Below, in pieces: positions 50,416-58,245 of a stretch of 64,000 bases of DNA. A model generated the notes under the pieces. That model did no database searches, was not told the origin of the DNA, and worked only from the letters and a program-made list of their open reading frames with translations. The position numbers and the translations under genes were made by a program. This stretch comes from an uncultured Kordia sp. (GTDB taxonomy: Bacteria > Bacteroidota > Bacteroidia > Flavobacteriales > Flavobacteriaceae), in contig NZ_CANMEZ010000011.1 of assembly GCF_947496985.1 (NCBI RefSeq), positions 62,001 to 126,000 of the forward strand. Reading direction: 5' to 3'. Position 1 is the first letter of the stretch; each line of letters opens with the position of its first letter.

Positions 50416-50453
50416 CAAAATTAAGAATAATTTATTAATGCAACTAAGTTGCG
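50416..50453 (-). promoter_or_regulatory. Promoter with operator palindrome for the lipoprotein pair
   Basis: On the minus strand GCAACTTAGTTGC (50440-50452) contains the -33 TTG, and TAATTTTG (plus 50416-50423) follows after 17 bases and runs into a half site GCAATT. The arrangement copies that at 44409-44458. Confidence 0.65.
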
Positions 50454-50724
50454 TTGTATTTATTTAAAGATTCTAAAAGAATATAGTAAACTCAGCGTGT
50501 ATTTCATTTTCTAAGCAAAGCTTTAAGGAACTACACTTATTACTTCAGCTATAGCACTTATATCCTCTTCTCTTACAAATATGGATTTGCTATTTTTTTA
50601 TGCGTTAGTATGTGTTATTTTCATCAAAATACGTTTTAAATAATACAAAGGCAATTTCTGCTTCTAATTTAAAAATCAATACATTTAACATTTCCAACGG
50701 CATCTAATCAAACATTGATACTTT

Positions 50725-52911
50725 ATGATTTTTATCAAAAAACACATTCTATTTTCCTTATTAGTTCTCAGTTTTACTATACACATACACTCACAAAATA
50801 AAGTTATTGATAGCCTAAAAATAGTATTACAAAATCATCCTGAAAAAGATTCTACAAAAGTGGATATCCTAAATGATATTGCTTTTAAGTATATTGGAAT
50901 TGATCAAAATCAACTAAAAGAATACTCACAAAAAGCAAATATTTTAGCACAGGAAATAACATATACAAAGGGACATGCTAGAAGTTTATATGTAATTTTT
51001 ATCAGTCACATCTCTAAAGGTGAAATGGAAAAAGCTGAAACTTCTATTCATGAATCATTAAACCTTTACAAAACAATTAAAGATGAACTTGGAATTTCAA
51101 ATTGTTATGATGCAATTGGAAAATTAAATCAATACCTAGGCAACTATGATAAAGGTATAACATATCATCATAAGGCTATTGAAATTGCAAAAAAAGGAAA
51201 AGATCGAGAAAAAATTGCAGATTTTTCAAATGGTCTTGGGAGTGCTTACTACAGAAAAGGAGAATATGACAACGCACTGAAAGCCTACGAAAAATCATTA
51301 ATTATTTATGATAGTTTAAATGTAAAAAAGATCTATGGTATTCTAAACAATATTTCACTCATTTATAATCGCCAAGGCAGGTATTTAGAAGCCTTAAATA
51401 CATATCAAAAATGTTTATCAAACTTTAGAGAAAAAGGTGATAAAAAAGGGATTGCAATTACTTTAGCGAATATTGGTGCTATTTATATAAATATGGAAGA
51501 ATATGAAAAAGCACGACCGTATTTTTTAGAAGCTATTGAAATAGATACAGAATTAGCAAACAAAAGAAGAATTCCAAAAAGCATGATAAGTATTGGTAAG
51601 ATCTTAAAAAATGCAGAAGAATATGAAAAAGCTATTGATTATTATAATGATGCTTTATTATTATTTGAAGAAAATAACGATAAACAAGGCATATATTCAA
51701 CTTACTCTAATTTAGGAAGTTTATACTCAGAACAAGAAAAATATGACCTCGCTTTAAATTATTTAAAAAAAGCACTAGAGCTAAGTATTTCTTTAGGCAG
51801 AAAACGAGCTATTGGAGAATCTTATATTGATTTAGGTTTTAATTATTATAACTTAAAAAAGTATACAAAAGCGTTTGAAAATGTCAAAAAAGGTAAAGAA
51901 ATCGCTGATCAATTGGCACTATTAGAAGCTCAAAAAGATGCTAATTTGCTATTATCTAAACTTTACAAAAACAAAGGAGCATATAAAAAAGCATTAGAGA
52001 GTCATCAACAATTTAAAATAATGAGTGATAGTCTATTCAATAAAGAAAATATTCAAAAAATAACAGCCTTAGAATATGACTATAAATATAAACAAGAGTT
52101 AGATTCTGCAAAGATTACAGAATTAGAACTAAAAAAAACGGTGCAAATTACGACTCAAGATTTAAGGAAATCACAACAAAACTTACTACTTGGTATCATT
52201 GTATTTTTAGTCGTTGCTTTACTTATGGGAGCAATTATTTTCTTTTTACGATTGAGAAGTGAAAAAGCAAAAACACAAAATGTTATTGTGGAACAAAAAC
52301 TATTACGCTCGCAAATGACACCGCATTTTATTTTTAATTCACTATCTGTTTTACAGGGCATGATTTTAAATAAAGAAGAAAAAAACTCTGTTTCGTATCT
52401 CTCCAAATTTTCAAAACTTTTACGAACCATTTTAGAGAACTCGCGGCATAAAGTTGTTTCGCTTGCTGACGAACTCACAGCAATTAATGAATATATGGCA
52501 CTTCAAAATTTGGATGTAAATCCTCCATATAAATACAATCTTACTGTAGCTTCTGAGATAGATACGGATGCATTGAAAATTCCTCCAATGTTGATACAAC
52601 CGTTTATAGAAAATGCTGTAGAACATGCATTTCCAAATCAAAAAGAAAACAAACAAATTGAGGTATCACTTACGTTTGAGACTAAAAAACTAACGTGCAC
52701 AATTGTAGATAATGGAATTGGCATCAATCTAGAAAAACAAAAAGCGGAAAAAGATAAAAACTCGTTAGCTACAAAAATTACGGGAGAGCGTTTAAAAGTA
52801 TTGTCTAAAGATTTTAAAGCACAAGGAAGTCTTAGCATACAAAATAGAGCTACTATTGGAGAAAAAGGAACATTGATTACTTTAGTTATTCCTTATAGAA
52901 TAAAAGAATAA
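50725..52911 (+). CDS. TPR - membrane - LytS-type sensor histidine kinase (copy 1)
   Basis: A 728-residue protein with a signal peptide (MIFIKKHILFSLLVLSFTIHIHSQ), about ten TPR units to residue 430 (ISLIYNRQGRYLEALNTYQ, ANIGAIYINMEEYEKAR), one transmembrane helix (NLLLGIIVFLVVALLMGAIIFFL) and a His_kinase domain: LRSQMTPHFIFNSLSVLQ (phospho-accepting His) and N-box PFIENAVEHAFPNQ, then DNGIGI. Typical of the LytS family acting with LytTR regulators. The C-terminal half is nearly the same as that of the next gene. Confidence 0.92.
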   Translation: MIFIKKHILFSLLVLSFTIHIHSQNKVIDSLKIVLQNHPEKDSTKVDILNDIAFKYIGIDQNQLKEYSQKANILAQEITYTKGHARSLYVIFISHISKGEMEKAETSIHESLNLYKTIKDELGISNCYDAIGKLNQYLGNYDKGITYHHKAIEIAKKGKDREKIADFSNGLGSAYYRKGEYDNALKAYEKSLIIYDSLNVKKIYGILNNISLIYNRQGRYLEALNTYQKCLSNFREKGDKKGIAITLANIGAIYINMEEYEKARPYFLEAIEIDTELANKRRIPKSMISIGKILKNAEEYEKAIDYYNDALLLFEENNDKQGIYSTYSNLGSLYSEQEKYDLALNYLKKALELSISLGRKRAIGESYIDLGFNYYNLKKYTKAFENVKKGKEIADQLALLEAQKDANLLLSKLYKNKGAYKKALESHQQFKIMSDSLFNKENIQKITALEYDYKYKQELDSAKITELELKKTVQITTQDLRKSQQNLLLGIIVFLVVALLMGAIIFFLRLRSEKAKTQNVIVEQKLLRSQMTPHFIFNSLSVLQGMILNKEEKNSVSYLSKFSKLLRTILENSRHKVVSLADELTAINEYMALQNLDVNPPYKYNLTVASEIDTDALKIPPMLIQPFIENAVEHAFPNQKENKQIEVSLTFETKKLTCTIVDNGIGINLEKQKAEKDKNSLATKITGERLKVLSKDFKAQGSLSIQNRATIGEKGTLITLVIPYRIKE

Positions 52912-52941
52912 TGAAAAGTTGATCTAAGTAAATCACAACTA

Positions 52942-55137
52942 ATGAAATATCTCTACACAAAAGTCTTTTTCTTACTCATTTCAATGCTTTTTGCGATAAA
53001 TACCTCTGCTCAAAGTAGAGTAATTGATAGTCTAGAAACGATACTACATAATCACAAAAAAAATGATTCTACAAAGGTAAATCTATTAAATAAGTTAGCC
53101 TTTAAATACAAAAGTAATGATATTAATAAAGCTGAAGTTACAGTACAGGAAGCGAACAAACTAGCCAAAGAATTAGGTTTTATAAGAGGTGAAGCAAGAA
53201 GTTTTTTGGTATTGAGTTTTATGCATATAACTAAAGCTGAGTATGATGAAGCTGAAAATGATGCGCTACAAGCACTTAATTTATTTAAAAGTATTGACAA
53301 TAACTATGGAATTTACTCAGCATACAATGAATTGGGTTCTATTGCTGCATATAAAAATAATCTTGAAAAAGCATTAGCATACTACAAAGAAGCATACTTT
53401 ATAAATGAAAAAAGAGGAAACCTAAAAAACAAAAGTGTATTAATGGCTAACATGGGAAATATTGCTTATGCTAGAGGTAATTTTAACCAAGCTATTGCAT
53501 ATTATAAAAAAGCTATTATTTCAAGTGAAAAAGGAGGTTATGTAAGTTATACATTATCATACCAAAATAACTTAGCTGTAATTTATGGAAATCAAGGCAG
53601 AACATTAGAGGCATTAAAGTGTTTCCATAAAAGTTTAGACATCTATAGAAAAGAAGAGAATAAAAAAGAAGTTGCTTCTTTAACTAATAATATTGGTCTT
53701 ACTTATGGAGAAAGAGAAGAGTTTGATAAGGCACTACCCTATCTTGAAGAATCTTTAAAGTTAAATAGAGAGTTACAGGATAAACTAGGCATTGCTAGAA
53801 ATTTAGCTGGCATAGGAGCTATACTTATAGGTAAGAAAAAATATGACAAAGCATTAGAATATTTTGATGAAGTTATTCCTATATATGAAGCTATTGATAA
53901 TAAAGCTGGGCTCATGAATGTATATAATCATATTGGAGGTATATATATATCAAAAAATCAACCTAAAAAAGCCTTGGAGAAATATAAATTATGTCTTGAA
54001 TTAAGCTTATCACTTGGAGATCAAAAGAAAGAAGGGTATTCATATGTAAGTCTTGCGGAAGCATATCTTATGTTAAAAAAGTATGATAAAGCGATAGAAT
54101 ATGGTCATAAAGGACAAATGATTGCTCATTTATTAGATATCTTAAAGCAACAAAAAGATGTCAGTATCACACTATCTAAAGCTTATGAAGCAACAGGACG
54201 CTATAAAGAAGCATTGGCAGATTATAAAATTCACAAAAAAATAAATGACAGCCTTTTTAATAAAGATAACATTGAAAAAGTAACACAATTAGAATATGAC
54301 TACAAATACAAACAAAAATTAGATTCTGCAAAAATCACAGAACTAGAACTTAAAAAAACAGTACAAACCACGACTCAAGATTTAAGGGAATCACAACAAA
54401 ATTTACTACTTGGGATCATTGTATTTTTAGTCGTTGCTTTACTTATGGGAACAATTATTTTCTTTTTAAAATTAAAAAGCGAAAAAGCGAAAACACAAAA
54501 TGTTATTGTCGAACAAAAATTACTACGCTCGCAAATGACACCTCATTTTATTTTTAACTCGCTTTCTGTATTACAAGGCATGATTTTAAATAAAGAAGAA
54601 AAAAGCTCTATTTCTTATTTGTCTAAATTTTCAAAACTTTTACGAACTATTTTAGAAAATTCAAGACATAAAGTAGTTTCACTTGCTGATGAACTCACGG
54701 CGATTAATGAATATATGGCACTTCAAAATTTAGATGTAAATCCTCCCTATAAATACGATCTTAAAGTAACTTCAGAAATAGATACGACTGCATTGAAAAT
54801 TCCACCAATGTTAATGCAACCTTTTATAGAAAATGCAGTAGAACATGCATTTCCAAACCAAAAAGAGAATAAACAAATTGAGGTAACACTTACGTTTGAA
54901 GCTAAAAAACTAACGTGCACGATTGTAGATAACGGAATTGGCATCAATTTAGAAAAACAAAAAAATCAACGAAATAAAAACTCGTTAGCTACCAAAATTA
55001 CGGAAGAGCGTTTAAAAGTATTGTCCAAAGATTTTAAAGTACAAGGAAATCTTAGTATAAAAAATAGAGTAACTTTTGGAGAACAAGGAACATTGGTTAC
55101 TTTAGTCATTCCATATAAAACAGATTTAATAGCATGA
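52942..55137 (+). CDS. TPR - membrane - LytS-type sensor histidine kinase (copy 2)
   Basis: A 731-residue paralogue of the preceding gene, 30 bases downstream. Same order: signal peptide (MKYLYTKVFFLLISMLFAINTSAQ), TPR units, one helix (NLLLGIIVFLVVALLMGTIIFFL), kinase domain (MTPHFIFNSLSVLQ; PFIENAVEHAFPNQ; DNGIGI). The kinase halves differ at few positions, while the TPR sensor halves differ much more, so the two sense different inputs but should address the same regulator. The stop overlaps the response-regulator start (ATGA). Confidence 0.92.
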   Translation: MKYLYTKVFFLLISMLFAINTSAQSRVIDSLETILHNHKKNDSTKVNLLNKLAFKYKSNDINKAEVTVQEANKLAKELGFIRGEARSFLVLSFMHITKAEYDEAENDALQALNLFKSIDNNYGIYSAYNELGSIAAYKNNLEKALAYYKEAYFINEKRGNLKNKSVLMANMGNIAYARGNFNQAIAYYKKAIISSEKGGYVSYTLSYQNNLAVIYGNQGRTLEALKCFHKSLDIYRKEENKKEVASLTNNIGLTYGEREEFDKALPYLEESLKLNRELQDKLGIARNLAGIGAILIGKKKYDKALEYFDEVIPIYEAIDNKAGLMNVYNHIGGIYISKNQPKKALEKYKLCLELSLSLGDQKKEGYSYVSLAEAYLMLKKYDKAIEYGHKGQMIAHLLDILKQQKDVSITLSKAYEATGRYKEALADYKIHKKINDSLFNKDNIEKVTQLEYDYKYKQKLDSAKITELELKKTVQTTTQDLRESQQNLLLGIIVFLVVALLMGTIIFFLKLKSEKAKTQNVIVEQKLLRSQMTPHFIFNSLSVLQGMILNKEEKSSISYLSKFSKLLRTILENSRHKVVSLADELTAINEYMALQNLDVNPPYKYDLKVTSEIDTTALKIPPMLMQPFIENAVEHAFPNQKENKQIEVTLTFEAKKLTCTIVDNGIGINLEKQKNQRNKNSLATKITEERLKVLSKDFKVQGNLSIKNRVTFGEQGTLVTLVIPYKTDLIA

Positions 55138-55871
55138 AAGCAATAATTGTAGAAGACAAAGAGCATATTCGTAAAGCATTGGTACATATATTAGCTTCTA
55201 TAGATGCCGAAATTATGGTTATTGGCGAATGCGAATCTGTACAAGAAGCCGTTGTGGTTTCCAATGCTTGTAAGCCCGATTTAATTTTTTTAGATATCAA
55301 TCTGACTGACGGGACAGGTTTTGATTTTTTAGACAAAACCGAACACCTCAACTTTAAAGTTATCTTTATTACAGCTTATGAAGAATATGCATTGCAAGCA
55401 CTAAAAATTGGCGCTGTAGATTATCTTTTAAAACCTGTAGATGTTGAAGAACTCAAAATAGCTTTAAAAAAGGTAAGCAAATTGTCTGTTGACACACAAA
55501 AACAACAAATAAAGACTGCAAAAAAAGTGTTAGATAATGATGGAAATACGCTAATTTTATCACTTCAAGATTCGTTTCATGTCATTGATTTAAAAGATTT
55601 AATGTATTGTGAATCTGATAAAGGGTATACTACTTTTTATTTAAACAATGGTAAAAAACATCTTGCTTCGAAATCAATAAAGGAATTTGAAGAACAATTG
55701 ACTAAACACTCGTTTACAAGACCACATCAATCATTTATCGTTAATCTGAAATTTATTGAAAAATATGATAAATCAGGAACGATTCACTTAAAAAATGGAA
55801 AGAAAATCCCCGTTTCTTCTCGTAAAAAAGACAACTTCATAACACGTCTTTTCTCTTGGAATAAAGGATAA
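55134..55871 (+). CDS. LytTR family response regulator
   Basis: A 245-residue two-domain regulator. The receiver domain has the acidic pair (IVEDKEHIRK), phosphorylated Asp in DLIFLDINLTDGTG near residue 54, FITAYEEYA and LLKPVDVEEL (Lys). From about residue 140 a LytTR DNA-binding domain follows (LKDLMYCESDKGYTTFYLNNGKK, FTRPHQSFIVNLKFIEKYDKSG, IPVSSRKKDNF). Coupled by a 4-base overlap with kinase copy 2. Target genes are not known; the small lipoprotein and precursors downstream are candidates. Confidence 0.93.
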   Translation: MKAIIVEDKEHIRKALVHILASIDAEIMVIGECESVQEAVVVSNACKPDLIFLDINLTDGTGFDFLDKTEHLNFKVIFITAYEEYALQALKIGAVDYLLKPVDVEELKIALKKVSKLSVDTQKQQIKTAKKVLDNDGNTLILSLQDSFHVIDLKDLMYCESDKGYTTFYLNNGKKHLASKSIKEFEEQLTKHSFTRPHQSFIVNLKFIEKYDKSGTIHLKNGKKIPVSSRKKDNFITRLFSWNKG

Positions 55872-56045
55872 TACAGATTCCTTTATTTTTTCTTCTTTAC
55901 GCTTATCAATCTAAACACAACACATATAACTTGAACGTATTCAGAAATGGATTTGCTATTTTTTAATAGTTAAATGCTCTATACTTTTATCTCATGATTA
56001 GCATTACAAACAACAATAAAAATGCTTTACACAGAGATAAAATAC

Positions 56046-56615
56046 ATGAAAAGAATTACACTACAACTACTAACTATTATTTCAATCTTCACTTTAATTT
56101 CTTGTGGAGAGAATTCTGCAAAACAACCAGCAACTGAAAGTGGTTTTTTTAACATTGAAAAAGACATTAAAAAGCAATTTGGAGACAATGCCTATTTCAC
56201 AAACTTGTCTATTATACATGATGCATCCATAGGAAATATAATCTCATTGACGGTTACAGATAACCCTGAATCTTTAAAAATGGGCGAATGGAATCAAGCA
56301 CAAGGAACATGGAAACAAAACGCTGAAGTTACACTTGAAGTACCAGAAGGAACAAAAGCTGCTGATTTTATGTTTCAGTTAAATTATCAAATAAACTTAA
56401 GCAAGTTAGGTGCTTTAATTGAACAATCTAAAAAACAACTTCAGGAAGAGAAAAATCTTGATAATCCAACGCTATCTATAGCGTCAATCATTTTCCCTAA
56501 AAACGGTGACATTTCTAAAACGGAATACTCCATAAACTTAAAACCAGAAAATGGCGGTACTACATTTCGCTTTTACTATACACGCAACGGAGAATTACGA
56601 AAAATGGATTATTAA
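56046..56615 (+). CDS. Lipoprotein of unknown function
   Basis: A 189-residue lipoprotein from the ATG at 56046 (MKRITLQLLTIISIFTLISCGEN, lipobox LISC). The mature part is alpha/beta with no motif I know (KQFGDNAYFTNLSIIHDASIGNIISLTVTDNPESLKMGEWNQ; NYQINLSKLGALIEQSKKQL). It lies between the LytTR regulator and two precursors, 175 bases after the former. Function unknown. Confidence 0.7.
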   Translation: MKRITLQLLTIISIFTLISCGENSAKQPATESGFFNIEKDIKKQFGDNAYFTNLSIIHDASIGNIISLTVTDNPESLKMGEWNQAQGTWKQNAEVTLEVPEGTKAADFMFQLNYQINLSKLGALIEQSKKQLQEEKNLDNPTLSIASIIFPKNGDISKTEYSINLKPENGGTTFRFYYTRNGELRKMDY

Positions 56616-56674
56616 AACAAAACGAGTATAGCTATATCACATATATATTAACATTTAAATTAAAACCACAAATT

Positions 56675-56902
56675 ATGAAAAAACAAAATTTGAAAAATTT
56701 GAAATTAAACAAAAACTCTATTTCAAGCTTAGAAGTAACAACTATTTCAGGAGGAAGATTCACATGGATTAATAATACTGAATGTTGCGATAGCAGAAAT
56801 CCACGCATTTGTGAAGTGCCAAAATCAGCTGAGTGTATTCCAGTTACAGCAGTTGGATGTGTAACAAACCAAGTAAATACGAATACAGTTCCTATTTGCT
56901 AA
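56675..56902 (+). CDS. GG-leader Cys-containing precursor
   Basis: A 75-residue precursor with leader MKKQNLKNLKLNKNSISSLEVTTI and site SGG at residues 25-27. The core (RFTWINNTECCDSRNP...) contains six Cys including a CC pair, and ends TVPIC. Pairs with the next precursor, whose leader is nearly identical, 77 bases downstream; a long hairpin lies between them. Confidence 0.82.
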   Translation: MKKQNLKNLKLNKNSISSLEVTTISGGRFTWINNTECCDSRNPRICEVPKSAECIPVTAVGCVTNQVNTNTVPIC

Positions 56903-56921
56903 CTATTAGAAGTTATTCAGG

Positions 56922-56956
56922 TATAAGAAATCGAACTTAGGTTCGCTTTCTTATCT
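56922..56956 (+). terminator. Long hairpin between two precursors
   Basis: ATAAGAAATCGAAC pairs with GTTCGCTTTCTTAT (one bulge). It has no long T-run, so it may be an attenuator or processing signal rather than a plain terminator. Confidence 0.6.
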
Positions 56957-56979
56957 CAATATTATAAAAATCATACATT

Positions 56980-57168
56980 ATGAAAAAACAAAATTTAAAA
57001 AGTTTAAAACTAAACAAGAACTCTATTTCTAATATTCAATCAAAAGAGAATACTGGAGGTCATAGACCAAACACTTGGACTTCTTACTGGGCATATTGTG
57101 AAACAAACAATCCTATTCAATGTAGATCAATGAAACATACAGGTTGTTTTTGTAATGCTAATAGTTAA
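56980..57168 (+). CDS. GG-leader Cys-containing precursor, short
   Basis: A 62-residue precursor, leader MKKQNLKSLKLNKNSISNIQSKEN, site TGG (residues 25-27). Short core (HRPNTWTSYWAYCETNNPIQ...) with four Cys and three Trp/Tyr early, ending CFCNANS. Followed by a terminator at 57191. Confidence 0.8.
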   Translation: MKKQNLKSLKLNKNSISNIQSKENTGGHRPNTWTSYWAYCETNNPIQCRSMKHTGCFCNANS

Positions 57169-57190
57169 TTAAACATTCGAATTCAAATAA

Positions 57191-57227
57191 ATGATGGCTG
57201 GAAGAAATTCCAGTCATTATTTTTTAA
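57191..57227 (+). terminator. Terminator after the precursor pair
   Basis: ATGATGGCTGGAA pairs with TTCCAGTCATTAT, followed by a T-run. Confidence 0.85.
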
Positions 57228-57259
57228 TAACATTTTTAAAATAAATAATACTTAACATA

Positions 57260-57460
57260 CTATTACTTATTCCTGTTTTTCTGTTGAGTCAACATAGTTG
57301 CAATAAATCTGGAAAAATAGAAATTTAAATATGTAAGGATATGTTTTTCAGACAAAAAAAATTTACTGATAAACTTGAAGTAGATTTCAATCTAAAAGAA
57401 TTAAGACCAGGAATCTATTTTATGAAATTCTATACTGGAAAACAAATAGTAAAGTATTAG
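57260..57460 (+). pseudogene. Remnant of a short exported protein with a T9SS-type end
   Basis: One frame gives a signal-like stretch from about 57260 (LLLIPVFLLSQHSCNKSGKIEI, without a start codon) then a TAA at 57326 and, in the same frame, FNLKELRPGIYFMKFYTGKQIVKY to a stop at 57460. The last part is the end of a T9SS type A sorting domain (LxxGIYxxKxYxxxxxxxK). Start codon lost, one in-frame stop, and most of the gene missing. Confidence 0.5.
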
Positions 57461-57529
57461 TAACAGTATATCTTATCTTTTTGACCTAGTTTTTCTTAAA
57501 AGTCCATTTCAATAATATAAAAAACACAT

Positions 57530-57560
57530 AAAAACCCTAACACAAACGGCTAGGGTTTTT
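57530..57560. terminator. Terminator of the 57.6-64 kb operon
   Basis: AAAAACCCTA pairs with TAGGGTTTTT around an 11-base loop. It lies just beyond the stop of the last gene of the minus-strand operon. Confidence 0.85.
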
Positions 57561-57590
57561 ACATAACTAATCATTTTAATAAATATGTAA

Positions 57591-58238
57591 TTACTCCAAA
57601 ATAATTACATCATCCGCACGGATAAGACGCGGTTTGTCCTTATCAAATGCTGGAAACTGACTGGTAAAGGTTGATTCGTCCGTGATGGTTTCTTCATCTA
57701 CAGAATCACCAAATGTGTATCCTAAACCATATTCTGTTAGTAGTGTTTTTATTTCTGCAAACGTTCTTTTATCTGTATCATTTTTATAGATAAGATTCGG
57801 TAAAAAACGAATAATTTGTGCATCTGTCGGTGGCACAGGAACAATATCAAATTGTATTTCTGCCGTAGCATTTAATCCTAAATTGTATTTATTTGTGTTT
57901 GATGCATTTACAGGTGTAGCATACATTTTTGGTCGAAATGCTCTCCCGTTTTGAATAGTACTTCCTGTGCTTTGTTGCGAAATTGACAATGAAATTTTTG
58001 CTTTTGCTGTTGTTTTCGGAATGGTATAAAATGTAGGTTGATACCCTACTTCTCGTAGCATTTTTAAGGTTTCAGAACCTTTATTCGGATCACTATTATA
58101 TATTTCTAATGTTTGTCTTAACGAACCTTCGTCAAGTGCTGCTTGCGCTTCTCCAACGCCTTCTCCTATAGAAGCAATAAAATCTCCTAGTGGCGCCGCA
58201 AAGGCATCTTTTACATAATCATATGAATTGCTTGACAT
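57591..58238 (-). CDS. Core-domain protein with PASTA-like C-terminus (operon last gene)
   Basis: A 215-residue protein without signal peptide. It opens APLGDFIASIGEGVGEAQAALDEGSL, the helical start shared with the genes at 61857, 62351 and 63325, then GYQPTFYTIPKTTAKAKISLSIS and AEIQFDIVPVPPTD, the two beta blocks of the shared core. The last 80 residues (LPNLIYKNDTDKRTFAEIKTLLTEYGLGYTFG...RADDVIILE) look like a PASTA unit. Unknown function; last gene of the operon, 7 bases after its neighbour. Confidence 0.65.
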   Translation of the reverse strand: MSSNSYDYVKDAFAAPLGDFIASIGEGVGEAQAALDEGSLRQTLEIYNSDPNKGSETLKMLREVGYQPTFYTIPKTTAKAKISLSISQQSTGSTIQNGRAFRPKMYATPVNASNTNKYNLGLNATAEIQFDIVPVPPTDAQIIRFLPNLIYKNDTDKRTFAEIKTLLTEYGLGYTFGDSVDEETITDESTFTSQFPAFDKDKPRLIRADDVIILE

Positions 58239-58245
58239 ATCTTTT

